Source of the DNA: Candidatus Merdimorpha stercoravium
Lineage (GTDB): Bacteria; Bacteroidota; Bacteroidia; Flavobacteriales; UBA1820
Assembly (NCBI GenBank): GCA_018715295.1
Contig: DVLY01000186.1
Coordinates: 1-14,812, forward strand
DNA length: 14,812 nt
Reading direction: 5' to 3'
Numbering within the stretch: the stretch's first letter is position 1; the number at the start of each line of letters is the position of its first letter. Position numbers and translations under genes: made by a program. Below the pieces are notes generated by a model. That model was given only the letters and a program-made list of their open reading frames with translations. It did no database searches and was not told the DNA's origin. Shown one piece after another: positions 7,063 to 14,812 of this stretch.

Positions 7063-10000
7063 ATGAAGCGTTTAATATTATTAGTCTTCTGTCTGTTCTC
7101 GGTAGTCTCTTGGGGACAGGCAATCAAGGGAAAGGTCATCGACGCTCAGACGAAGGAGACCATTCCTGGAGCCAATATCGCTGTACCCGGTGTAAAAGGT
7201 GTTGGAACATCGACGAACTTCGACGGTGAATTTACCCTCACCCTTCCCGCCGGAAAGACGCAGATTCAGGTGTCTTTCGTGGGGTACAAAACGAAAGTGG
7301 TAAACGTTCAGCCGGGAGCAACGGTAACCGTATCGCTCAGCCAGGACGCCGAGATGCTTGACGACGTGGTTGTGGTAGGTTACGACGTGCAGAAGAAGGA
7401 GAGTATTTCTTCCTCTGTGGCAACGGTGGACGTAAAGAAAGCAGTGGACAGCCGTCCTGTACCTGACTTGGGACGTGCACTGCAGGGTTCTACCCCGGGA
7501 CTTTCGATCCGCGTGGCCAACGGTGAGTTGGGTGCTGACCCGACCTTCCGTATCCGTGGTTCGTACACCTCCCTTAACGGTAGTTCCGACCCGCTGATCC
7601 TGGTGGACAACGTGCCCATCTCGACCCTGACGCTGCTCAACCCCGATGACGTAGAATCGATCTCCGTGCTGAAGGATGCATCTTCTGCCGCCATCTACGG
7701 TTCTCAGGCTGCCAACGGTGTGATCTTGATCAAGACCAAAAACGGTAGCGACATGGCTCAGGGTACCTTCCGCGTATCCTACAGCGGATCGGTCGCATTC
7801 CGTATGGCTACCAAGATCCCGAATCTGGCCGGTATCGAGGCTTATCGCTACAAGTACAGCGACTCCGATATGTATCGTAGCGCCAGCCAGCCGGATATGA
7901 ACAACGTTCACTCGAGCGCCGGTTACGGTTTCTTCATGCTCACCAGCTTCCTGGATCGTGCCGAATACTGGCAGGATACCTACGGCGGCATGAGCACCCT
8001 CGAACCGATGGTATACGGTCGTGACTGGGAGCGCACTACCGCCCCGAACTCTTCGACCTACCGCAACTACGGTTATCGTACCTACGACGTGTTCGAGTCT
8101 CTGTACAAGGATTGGACTCCGTGGAACAACCACACGGTATCTATCTCCGGAAACACGGGTAAGACCACCTTCAACATCGGTTTGGGTTACCTGCAGCAGG
8201 TAGGTTTCCTGGCTATCTCGAAAGATACCTATACCCGTTACAACGTATCGGTAAGCGTAAATTCCGAGATCACCAAATTCTTCACGGCTCGCGCATCGAT
8301 GCGTTTCTCCAAGAGCGAGAAACTTTATCCGAACAACCAGGACGGTGTCACATACGACGCACTGTGGTACGCCCTGCGTTGGAGTCAGTACATGCCTCAG
8401 GGTACTACTTGGAATGGCTATCCGGTACGTGACTCTCGTTCGGAAATCGAGCAGTCCGGTATCATGAGCGATACGAAGCAGAACGTATCGGTGAACTTCG
8501 GTGCTACCTTGAAGATCCTCAAGGGATGGACGGCCGACTTCGACCTGACCTATGTATTGGACAACCGTTTCCTCTTCTATCCGGGTTACTGGCGTTCCTA
8601 TTGCGATACGTGGAATGTCGCTACTCAGCCGGTGTTGGATGGCGGTGGTAACGCTATCTGGCGTAACCGTGATGGTGAAATTGTTCCTGCCGGTACGGAA
8701 GGTGCTACGCAGGAATACGGGTGGACGTATCGTACCACCACTACGATGGGTGCCGGAACGGACCGCATCAGCGAACAGTCCCGCCACTCCGACCGCATAG
8801 AAATGAATGCAAAGACTACGTATACCAACCGTTTCGGTGATCATGATTTCCGTGTAATGTTGGGTATGAGCACTTCGAGCTATCGCTACTTCCAGAACAA
8901 TTCGGTCCGTTACGGTCTGATCTATGTGGATCGTCCTTACTTCAACCTGGCAACGGGCGATATGCAGGCTAGCGGTTCGCGCACCTGGCAGTCTCAGGCA
9001 AACTACTTCGGCCGTGTGAACTACAGCTGGAAGAACAAACTGCACGCTGAAGCCAGCTTCTCGTACAGCGGTTCGTCCAAGTTCCCGGAGGATCTGCGTT
9101 GGAAATTCTTCCCGTCCGGATCTATCGCTTACACGATGTCGGAAGAAAACTTCATGCAGGGCATCCGCGACATCATCTCGTTCTTGAAGTTCCGTGCATC
9201 GTACGGTGCGCTGGGTAACCAGAGCGTAAGTTCCAGTATGTATATTGCTACGGTTTCCAAGAGTGTATCGTCGTGGGGCGACTATGGTGGTTCTCAGGCC
9301 ATGCAGCAGTTCTCCAGCCCGTCGCTGGTTCGTCAGGACGTAACCTGGGAAAAGATTTCTACCTTGTCCTTCGGTGTAGATATGCGCTTCTGGAAGAACA
9401 AACTCGGATTGACCTTCGAATGGTTCAACCGCCGTACGACCAACATGTTTACCCCGGATAAGGATAAACCGGCTACCTATGGTGGTACTCCTCCGAAAGG
9501 AAACTTCGGTACCATGCGTACCAACGGTATGGAACTCTCCATGGACTTCAACCACCAGTTCAAGAACGGCCTGACGCTGTCGGTAGTAGCCGGCGTATCG
9601 GACTCGAGAACTGTGCTGGTGAAATACCTGGATGAACCGACCCATGCTATTTCGTTCCCGGATCGGCATAACTGGGGATCTACCTACTATGATGGCAAGG
9701 AAATGGGTGAAATCTGGGGCTATCGTTACGACCGCCTGTATCAGGTGAACGACTTCGAGGAGATCACCGAACTCAACGGTCAGAGTGTTCCGAAAGGCGA
9801 GACGGCTGTTTGGTACTACGGTAAGGCATACAAGCTCAAACCCGGTTATACCTGGCAGACGATGGCAACTCCGCGTCCCGGTGCCATCAAGTACAAAGAC
9901 CTCAATGGTGATGGTGTGATCGACCGCGGTCTGACTACATTGGAAGACCATGGAGACATTGAAAAGATCGGTAACCAACTTCCGCGTTGGGAGTACAGTT

Positions 10001-10509
10001 TCCGTATCGATCTGGCATGGAAAAACTTCGACCTGGGTATCTTCTTCCAGGGCGTCGGCAAGCGCGACGCTTGGTCCCGCGGCCCGCTGGTATCGCCGGC
10101 TCCTGAGCTGGGTAACGGTGCCTCGGCTGAGATCCTGACCAACCTGTGGAGCCCCGAGAAGCCGAACAACTACTGGCCGATCGTTTCCACGATGACGCGT
10201 GAACAGTACACCTATTCCAACTGGCAGGTCAACGACCACTACTTGTTGAACATGGCCTACTTGCGTCTGAAGACCCTCACCATCGGATACACCATTCCGG
10301 AGCGTCTGACCAAGAAGATCAACATCAACAAATTGCGTGCATACTTCACGGTAGAAAACCTTCTTACCTTCGACAACCTGAAAGTTGATATCGACCCCGA
10401 AATCAACACGGGTAACATGTCGGCGGGATCCAACTACGCTATTGGCCAGCTGGGTGTAACCACTCCGCTTCCGAAGTACTATACCCTTGGTCTCCAGCTT
10501 ACTCTGTAA
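7063..10509 (+). CDS. SusC/RagA-family TonB-dependent outer-membrane transporter
   Basis: A 1148-residue outer-membrane barrel that imports large ligands using TonB energy, with a SusD lipoprotein as its lid. A signal peptide ends near residue 18 (VSWGQ). A carboxypeptidase-regulatory-like domain spans about 20-93 (IKGKVIDAQTKETIPGANI). A TonB-box-like segment, DDVVVVGYD, lies at 100-108. The plug (about 112-228) contains the family motifs FRIRG (162-166) and SVLKDASSAAIYGSQAANGV (201-220). The barrel follows, including a calcium-loop-like DLNGDGVID at 946-954, often seen in this family. There is no N-terminal STN domain, so direct anti-sigma signalling is not expected. Length is normal. It sits 19 bases before SusD. 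Codons are strongly restricted (GGT, CGT, ATC, CTG favoured), implying high expression. The substrate cannot be read from the sequence. Confidence 0.96.
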   Translation: MKRLILLVFCLFSVVSWGQAIKGKVIDAQTKETIPGANIAVPGVKGVGTSTNFDGEFTLTLPAGKTQIQVSFVGYKTKVVNVQPGATVTVSLSQDAEMLDDVVVVGYDVQKKESISSSVATVDVKKAVDSRPVPDLGRALQGSTPGLSIRVANGELGADPTFRIRGSYTSLNGSSDPLILVDNVPISTLTLLNPDDVESISVLKDASSAAIYGSQAANGVILIKTKNGSDMAQGTFRVSYSGSVAFRMATKIPNLAGIEAYRYKYSDSDMYRSASQPDMNNVHSSAGYGFFMLTSFLDRAEYWQDTYGGMSTLEPMVYGRDWERTTAPNSSTYRNYGYRTYDVFESLYKDWTPWNNHTVSISGNTGKTTFNIGLGYLQQVGFLAISKDTYTRYNVSVSVNSEITKFFTARASMRFSKSEKLYPNNQDGVTYDALWYALRWSQYMPQGTTWNGYPVRDSRSEIEQSGIMSDTKQNVSVNFGATLKILKGWTADFDLTYVLDNRFLFYPGYWRSYCDTWNVATQPVLDGGGNAIWRNRDGEIVPAGTEGATQEYGWTYRTTTTMGAGTDRISEQSRHSDRIEMNAKTTYTNRFGDHDFRVMLGMSTSSYRYFQNNSVRYGLIYVDRPYFNLATGDMQASGSRTWQSQANYFGRVNYSWKNKLHAEASFSYSGSSKFPEDLRWKFFPSGSIAYTMSEENFMQGIRDIISFLKFRASYGALGNQSVSSSMYIATVSKSVSSWGDYGGSQAMQQFSSPSLVRQDVTWEKISTLSFGVDMRFWKNKLGLTFEWFNRRTTNMFTPDKDKPATYGGTPPKGNFGTMRTNGMELSMDFNHQFKNGLTLSVVAGVSDSRTVLVKYLDEPTHAISFPDRHNWGSTYYDGKEMGEIWGYRYDRLYQVNDFEEITELNGQSVPKGETAVWYYGKAYKLKPGYTWQTMATPRPGAIKYKDLNGDGVIDRGLTTLEDHGDIEKIGNQLPRWEYSFRIDLAWKNFDLGIFFQGVGKRDAWSRGPLVSPAPELGNGASAEILTNLWSPEKPNNYWPIVSTMTREQYTYSNWQVNDHYLLNMAYLRLKTLTIGYTIPERLTKKININKLRAYFTVENLLTFDNLKVDIDPEINTGNMSAGSNYAIGQLGVTTPLPKYYTLGLQLTL

Positions 10510-10528
10510 TTTAAATCTATAGCTTATC

Positions 10529-12847
10529 ATGAAAAAGAAATATTTCTTACCGATAGCGCTTATTGCACTCCTGGCAACAGGTTGTACAAAGGAATTTCTG
10601 GATAGAAAGCCTTTGGACTCTATAGATGACTCTAACTTCTGGACGACCGAGGCCAACCTTCGCATGCACTCCATCTATTATTACAATACGTATTTCAGAG
10701 GATACGGTGCAGGCGACTACAACCCGGTTCTTCCGAACATGTCTTCGTATTTGACCGATATCATCGTCAGCGGCGGCTCGCCGGGTTCACCTGCGAACGG
10801 GAACAGCGGTGGAGGCCCTGCAGCAGGTGCAAACAGTTATGGTTCGGCAGCATTGAATGCAGAATCCTGGTCGAGTAACTACATCTGGATTCGTCGTGCC
10901 AATACTTTCATTAGCCGCATGGAACGCGACTCGAAAGCTGTTTTCACGGATGAAGTGTACAATCACTGGATGGGTATCGCTCGTTATCTGCGCGCCCAGC
11001 GTTACATCGACCTCGTATGGTCTTTTGGTGACGTTCCTTACTTCGATAAGATTCCTACCGAAAATCTCGAGGATCTTTGCATTCCCCGTACGAACCGGTA
11101 CGATGTTTTGGACAGCGTGATCAAAGACATCGATTTCGCGGTGAACAACTGTCGCGCGGACGATGGCGGCAACAATCTGCTGAACAAGTATTCCATCGCT
11201 GCCCTGGGTGCTCGCTGGTTCTACTGGCTGGGTTGCTTCCAGAAGTATGTGCCGGCTGAATATGCTGGTGGCAATACGGAAGCCGCTGCCAAGTATCTGA
11301 ACAAGGTAGTGGAATGGGCTGGCGTAGTTATGGCTAGCGGCAAGTACCAGATCAATCAAGACTTCCGTTCCCAGTTTGCTTCGGATGATCTCTCGGGCAG
11401 CAAGGAAGTGATCCTGGCTCGCTACTACAGCACGTCTCAGACCAAGAATGCGGCTACGTCCTATTTCGGAAACATGTTGGATGGTGCTCGCAGTTTCTCG
11501 GCTCACTTTATGCGTAACGTGATCCTGTTCTGGGATGGTACGCTGCAGCCGGAAGAAACAACGGTTCTTGATGAGCAAGGTATTGCTTATGACGATGCTG
11601 CCGATAAATACGACAAGTTGTACACGATGATAGACAACGCACTGCTGAAGAACAAGGATTCTCGTTTGGAGGCTATGCTGAAATCTTCCCGCGTCATCTC
11701 GTCCACGGCTGATGCCAATACGGGTGCATGGTCGCGTGAGTATATCAGTTCTGGTTCTACGCGTTATATGCCGCGTATTTGCTTCCCGCGTGAGTACGAA
11801 GAATACATGAGCGGTGCTGCCTCGACGGTGAACTGGCTGCAGGGTGCTTCGAACACGGTAAATGCCCCGATCATTCGTTACGCACATGTGCTGCTCGACT
11901 GGATCTGCGCCAAAGCTGAATTGGCCGATGGTCTGGGTGGTGCTGCCGTTACGCAGGCCGATCTGGATGCTTCGGTTGAGTTGATCCGCGCTCGGCCGGT
12001 AGCAACTGGTAAGAACGCTTCGATCCAGCCCAACCGTCTGCCCAAGTTCACATTGGGTGTATATCCGACCGATCCGGAACGCGAATTGGAGAGATTCAAT
12101 ACTCCTGCCAAAGCGCTGATCTGGGAACTGCGTCGTGAACGTACCGTAGAGTTGGCTTACGACTGGGTTCGTAACCGCGACCTGCGTGCTTACGGTCAGC
12201 AGCTCAACTATCTCTATCGTTACGACAGCTATCCGGGCCGTTACAATAATGAGCCGGTTCGCGAGATCGATAACTACTTTGGCCAATATGCTGGTGGTAG
12301 CCCGGAAAATGGATGGGGCAACAAGGATATGTCTCAGGTAGCATACTTCTCTGGAAACCCTGAGGGTAACCTGCTGCAGTGTGGTGCTTACTTCGACCTC
12401 GAGGCTCTGTACGATCGTGCTGTTGCTTCCGCTCAGGCTGCTGCCGCTTCCGGTGATGCTACTGATATCGCTCAGGCCAACGAATGGAAACTGGCATTGG
12501 ATGCATTCACTGGTAGCTCTCCGGGTCTGTGGATCGTACGTCCGGATGGTGAACAGCGTCTGTTCCCGGATTATAAACTTGCAAAATGGGATACTGGCGA
12601 CTATTCTTTCTACAAGAAGACCGCTTACACGGATGCTGACTACACGGTGAAAGTGGATGATGCAGAAGCAAGAGCTGTCCTCGAATACATGAAGGGATGG
12701 TGGATTACCGGTCGTTCCGACCTGCGTAGCACGGCACAGCAGACTCGTTCCTGGCTGGGATGTATTCCTATCAACCAGATTACCTTCTACAGAGACAATG
12801 GGTATGACAATCTTACCCAGAACCCTGGCTATCAGGATTACCTGTAA
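10529..12847 (+). CDS. SusD/RagB-family surface lipoprotein, unusually long
   Basis: A 772-residue ligand-binding lipoprotein that caps the preceding SusC channel. The signal peptide ends with lipobox LLATGC, giving lipidated Cys19, followed by TKEF. Typical SusD landmarks are present: WSSNYIWIRRANTFI (114-128), RAQRYIDLVWSFGDVPYF (155-172), the C-terminal block RRERTVELAYDWVRNRDLRAYG (535-556) and the ending IPINQI...LTQNPGYQ. SusD proteins are usually about 500-650 residues. Here about 215 residues follow the RRERTVELA block, including an Ala-rich probable helical hairpin around 623-660 (LYDRAVASAQAAAASG). A Gly/Pro/Asn-rich loop occurs near residues 85-105. It shares the restricted codon use of SusC and ends 27 bases before a strong terminator, so it is the last gene of the unit. 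The family is certain, the ligand unknown. Confidence 0.95.
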   Translation: MKKKYFLPIALIALLATGCTKEFLDRKPLDSIDDSNFWTTEANLRMHSIYYYNTYFRGYGAGDYNPVLPNMSSYLTDIIVSGGSPGSPANGNSGGGPAAGANSYGSAALNAESWSSNYIWIRRANTFISRMERDSKAVFTDEVYNHWMGIARYLRAQRYIDLVWSFGDVPYFDKIPTENLEDLCIPRTNRYDVLDSVIKDIDFAVNNCRADDGGNNLLNKYSIAALGARWFYWLGCFQKYVPAEYAGGNTEAAAKYLNKVVEWAGVVMASGKYQINQDFRSQFASDDLSGSKEVILARYYSTSQTKNAATSYFGNMLDGARSFSAHFMRNVILFWDGTLQPEETTVLDEQGIAYDDAADKYDKLYTMIDNALLKNKDSRLEAMLKSSRVISSTADANTGAWSREYISSGSTRYMPRICFPREYEEYMSGAASTVNWLQGASNTVNAPIIRYAHVLLDWICAKAELADGLGGAAVTQADLDASVELIRARPVATGKNASIQPNRLPKFTLGVYPTDPERELERFNTPAKALIWELRRERTVELAYDWVRNRDLRAYGQQLNYLYRYDSYPGRYNNEPVREIDNYFGQYAGGSPENGWGNKDMSQVAYFSGNPEGNLLQCGAYFDLEALYDRAVASAQAAAASGDATDIAQANEWKLALDAFTGSSPGLWIVRPDGEQRLFPDYKLAKWDTGDYSFYKKTAYTDADYTVKVDDAEARAVLEYMKGWWITGRSDLRSTAQQTRSWLGCIPINQITFYRDNGYDNLTQNPGYQDYL

Positions 12848-12848
12848 T

Positions 12849-12864
12849 AGTCGATCGCTCGACT
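12849..12864 (+). other. Small stem-loop between the SusD stop and the terminator
   Basis: AGTCGA, loop TCGC, then TCGACT: a six-base stem starting two bases after the SusD stop codon and ten bases before the main terminator stem. It may be a 3'-end stabilising element or chance. I see no further sign of function. Confidence 0.3.
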
Positions 12865-12874
12865 GTTGATTTTA

Positions 12875-12908
12875 GCCGGCGGCCTGGAAAGGCCGCCGGC
12901 TTTTTTTT
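12875..12908 (+). terminator. Strong Rho-independent terminator of the SusCD unit
   Basis: GCCGGCGGCC (12875-12884) pairs perfectly with GGCCGCCGGC (12891-12900) around a TGGAAA loop, followed by eight T's (12901-12908). The T-tract is on the plus strand only, so the terminator serves the SusD side and not the tRNA side. Confidence 0.95.
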
Positions 12909-13075
12909 GTGTTTAGACGGATAAGGAAGGCGGGAAGGGGAGAGGAGATTTCGGAAAGGGCGGTTGGAGGAGTTCCGGATTTTGTGTCGGACGAGGCTGA
13001 ATTGGGGGGGAGGTTGGGAAGAGACGATGGGGGATCGTTCCTGGCGGAAATGGCAGGTGCAGGGAGGAGAAAAGC
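12909..13075. other. Gene-free purine-rich spacer between two terminators
   Basis: This 167-base stretch between the SusD terminator and the tRNA terminator is strongly G/A-rich on the plus strand, with several G-runs including one of seven. Short open frames cross it on both strands, but none has a recognisable protein, signal peptide or start context. I see no gene here. Confidence 0.5.
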
Positions 13076-13108
13076 AAAAAGGCCTCGCAAGAAGATTGCA
13101 AAGCCTTT
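13076..13108 (-). terminator. Intrinsic terminator of the tRNA-Leu gene
   Basis: Read on the minus strand, AAAGGC-T-TTGCAA, loop TCTTC, then TTGCGA-G-GCCTTT forms a 13-pair stem including two T-G wobbles. It is followed by T's (plus-strand A's 13076-13080). It begins 11 bases after the mature 3' end of the tRNA and so ends its transcript. Confidence 0.85.
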
Positions 13109-13118
13109 GATAAGGAAG

Positions 13119-13202
13119 TACCCGGAGCGGGGGTCGAACCCGCACACCCTTGCGGGCGCTGGATTTTGAGTCCAGTGCGTCTACCGATTCCGCCATCCGG
13201 GC
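13119..13202 (-). tRNA. tRNA-Leu (anticodon CAA)
   Basis: An 84-base class II tRNA with a long variable arm. The acceptor stem GCCCGGA pairs with TCCGGGT (first pair G-T), followed by discriminator A, as expected for leucine. The anticodon stem CTGGA/TCCAG holds the loop CTCAAAA (plus-strand 13164-13170), giving anticodon CAA, which reads UUG. The T-arm shows GGTTCGACCCC. CCA is not encoded. It stands alone between its own promoter and terminator, facing away from the transporter gene. Confidence 0.97.
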
Positions 13203-13213
13203 TTTGAGCACTG

Positions 13214-13244
13214 CAAATATAAGCGGCTTTTTTCTTTCGGCAAA
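13214..13244 (-). promoter_or_regulatory. Bacteroidota-type promoter of tRNA-Leu
   Basis: On the minus strand, TTTG (13244-13241), a 19-base spacer and TATATTTG (13221-13214) exactly match the Bacteroidota consensus TTTG-N19-TAnnTTTG. The predicted start lies a few bases before the tRNA 5' end at 13202. It is the clearest promoter in the window. Confidence 0.88.
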
Positions 13245-13343
13245 ACTTTTCCTGGACTGCAGGGGGAAAAAATGAGTGTGCCGACCCTGCGGTCTGGCCA
13301 ATAATCCTTAAATTAGCGTCGAAAAAACAGAGACTTGTTAAAA

Positions 13344-14812
13344 ATGAAAGAGAAAACATTTTTCGGGCAGCCGATGGGACTTCTTTCCGTCTTTTCCACC
13401 GGGATCTGCGAGCGCTTCAGCTTCTATACGATGCGGGCCATGTTGTTCCTGTTCCTTACGGCGGCCTTTGCTACCGGAGGGTTCGGGATGGATCGGGTGG
13501 AGGCGATGTCCATCTACGGAATCTACCTCGGGTTGGTCTATGTAACCCCGATCATCGGCGGTATTTTGGCCGACAAATGGCTCGGGCAGAAGATATGCAC
13601 GTATGTGGGGGCCTTGCTGATGGCTGTGGGGCAACTGTCGCTGGCGATCAGTGCCATGTTTTACGCGCAGGAGGCATTCTCTCCTGAAGTGATGGCGCTC
13701 AAGAAGTATCTGCTTTACGCAGGACTGGGGCTGCTGATCATGGGCAATGGCTTTTTCAAGCCCAATGTTACGGCGATGGTCGGGGCGGTGTATCCCGAAA
13801 ACGATGCCCGCCGCGATGTGGGCTTTACGATCTTTTACATGGGGATCAACATCGGGGCTTTCATCGCTCCGTTCGCTTCGGGATTTTTCGGGGAACAGAT
13901 CGGTTGGAAGTACGGTTTCCTGGCTTCGGTGGTCGGGATGTTCGTTTGCCTGATCGTCTTTTATGTTTCCCGTACGACTACGGCCGGTATCGGCCTGCCG
14001 CCCAAACATCCTCAAGGAGCGATGCAACTCGTGCGCAAGGACTGGTTTACGATCCTGTACTGGACGCTGGGTGTCGTGGCGGTGATCCTGCTGATCGTTT
14101 TCCTGCTGATGTATGTGCCGGAGAACATCATGAACGTAGCCTATTGGATCCTGGGATTGGGTGTGGCTGTGTACATCCTTTCCAGCGTGGTAAAAGGGAC
14201 CAGCGGTGCTACGCAATGGAGCCGTGTGGGGGTGATTTTCGCCCTGGCGGTGTTTAACATCGTCTTCTTCGCGGGTTTCGAGCAGGCCGGGACGACGTTT
14301 ACCGAATTTGCCAATGTACGCACCGACCGGGGCTTTATCCCGGCTTCGCTGTTCCAGAGCATCAACCCGCTTTTCGTGATCCTTCTCGGCCCTGTATTTT
14401 CCCTGCTGTGGACTTTCTTGGACAAGCGGAAAGTCAATCCCAACACGCCGATGAAGTTCGCCATATCGCTTCTTTTGCTCGCCGGGAGCTTTTTCATCAT
14501 GGCCTATGCCTACAACCTGACTTTGGGACCCGACGGGGAAATCGTCAAGGTATCCGCAGCGTGGTTGCTGGCCGTGTATTGCATCCAGACGTGCGCCGAA
14601 CTGTGCATGTCGCCCGTAGGACTTTCGATGGTAACCAAACTTTCTCCCGCCGGGATCGTCAATGTGTTGATGGGCTTGTGGATGGGGTCGATCGCTATCG
14701 GGAACTTTATGGCCCAGCAAATGGAGAAAGTGGCGCAGGCCATCGCTCCTTCGATGCAGTCGTTCGAGTTTATCGCTTGGCAGTCCCTGGCGGCCGGGGT
14801 GCTTTTGATGCT
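13344..14812 (+). CDS. POT/PTR2-family proton-coupled peptide transporter (3' end cut by window)
   Basis: 489 codons are visible before the window ends without a stop; family members are usually about 450-550 residues, so little is missing. It is an inner-membrane MFS protein importing di- and tripeptides with protons. The signatures are clear: GGILADKWLG (72-81, MFS loop 2-3), GNGFFKPNVTAMVG (134-147, PTR2 signature with K139), FYMGINIGAFIAP (164-176), FFAGFEQAG (308-316, helix 7 Glu E313) and ELCMSPVGLSMVTKLSP (419-435). The helix 1 proton-coupling motif ExxERFxYY is altered: GICERFSFY, with G20 at the first Glu position while E23 and R24 remain. The start ATG follows an A-rich stretch. A weak TAAATTAG at 13309-13316 may be the -7 element. 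The gene is codon-typical of the non-SusCD genes. Confidence 0.93.
   Translation, partial: MKEKTFFGQPMGLLSVFSTGICERFSFYTMRAMLFLFLTAAFATGGFGMDRVEAMSIYGIYLGLVYVTPIIGGILADKWLGQKICTYVGALLMAVGQLSLAISAMFYAQEAFSPEVMALKKYLLYAGLGLLIMGNGFFKPNVTAMVGAVYPENDARRDVGFTIFYMGINIGAFIAPFASGFFGEQIGWKYGFLASVVGMFVCLIVFYVSRTTTAGIGLPPKHPQGAMQLVRKDWFTILYWTLGVVAVILLIVFLLMYVPENIMNVAYWILGLGVAVYILSSVVKGTSGATQWSRVGVIFALAVFNIVFFAGFEQAGTTFTEFANVRTDRGFIPASLFQSINPLFVILLGPVFSLLWTFLDKRKVNPNTPMKFAISLLLLAGSFFIMAYAYNLTLGPDGEIVKVSAAWLLAVYCIQTCAELCMSPVGLSMVTKLSPAGIVNVLMGLWMGSIAIGNFMAQQMEKVAQAIAPSMQSFEFIAWQSLAAGVLLM

Noticed and set aside
7081..10674. An antisense open frame of about 1197 codons covering nearly all of SusC.
   Set aside because: It is codon-aligned with SusC, so its stops could only arise from TTA, CTA or TCA codons in SusC, which the strong codon bias avoids. 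It opens exactly after the TTA codons of the signal peptide. The translation resembles no protein and has no signal or domain.
13119..13202. The tRNA-Leu gene as an integration (att) site.
   Set aside because: I see no repeat of its 3' end elsewhere in the window and no integrase or mobile gene nearby.
12813..13359. Several short open frames overlapping the tRNA and the purine-rich spacer.
   Set aside because: They run through the tRNA gene and both terminators and show no protein-like features.
13338..14720. A minus-strand open frame of 460 codons opposite the POT gene.
   Set aside because: The plus strand encodes an unmistakable POT transporter with several signature motifs; the antisense translation is low-complexity His/Arg/Gln-rich.

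Overview
The window looks like chromosomal DNA of a Bacteroidales bacterium (phylum Bacteroidota), GC-rich for that group, roughly mid-50s percent by eye. The support is a SusC/SusD pair, a LytTR regulator, a three-gene set for glycan or amino-sugar handling, and Bacteroidota-type promoters. The best promoter, in front of a tRNA-Leu gene, has TTTG, 19 bases, then TATATTTG. A GC-rich Rikenellaceae/Alistipes-like source is possible, but I cannot fix the genus.

Layout. (1) Positions 4-3863, minus strand: a probable operon read from 3863 towards 4. It encodes a membrane acyltransferase related to heparan-alpha-glucosaminide N-acetyltransferase, a small secreted protein of the polysaccharide deacetylase (NodB) fold with altered catalytic motifs, and a GH9 glycoside hydrolase lipoprotein. 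(2) Positions 4077-4796, plus strand: a divergent LytTR response regulator with a degenerate receiver domain. (3) Positions 4797-5142: a 346-base AT-rich gap with a hairpin and the probable promoter of the next unit. (4) Positions 5143-12908, plus strand: a compact unit of a secreted metallophosphoesterase fused to a beta-propeller, a SusC-like TonB-dependent transporter and a large SusD-like lipoprotein, closed by a strong intrinsic terminator. (5) Positions 13076-13244, minus strand: a tRNA-Leu(CAA) gene with its own promoter and terminator. (6) Positions 13344-14812, plus strand: a POT/PTR2-family peptide transporter cut by the window edge.

How the genes may work together. The minus-strand operon pairs a glycosidase and a deacetylase-fold protein with an enzyme family that moves acetyl groups across a membrane onto glucosamine. 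I infer a role with a glucosamine-containing polymer or oligosaccharide. The SusC/SusD unit contains no recognisable glycoside hydrolase or lyase. Its only enzyme is the phosphoesterase-propeller fusion, so it may import a phosphorylated ligand, or cargo processed by enzymes encoded elsewhere. SusC and SusD use a narrow codon set unlike their neighbours, which suggests high expression.

I saw no insertion sequence, phage gene, CRISPR array or integration scar. The least ordinary parts are the phosphoesterase-propeller fusion leading a SusCD unit, the acetylation/deacetylation/GH9 operon, and three proteins with changed key residues (NodB-fold protein, LytTR receiver, POT transporter).
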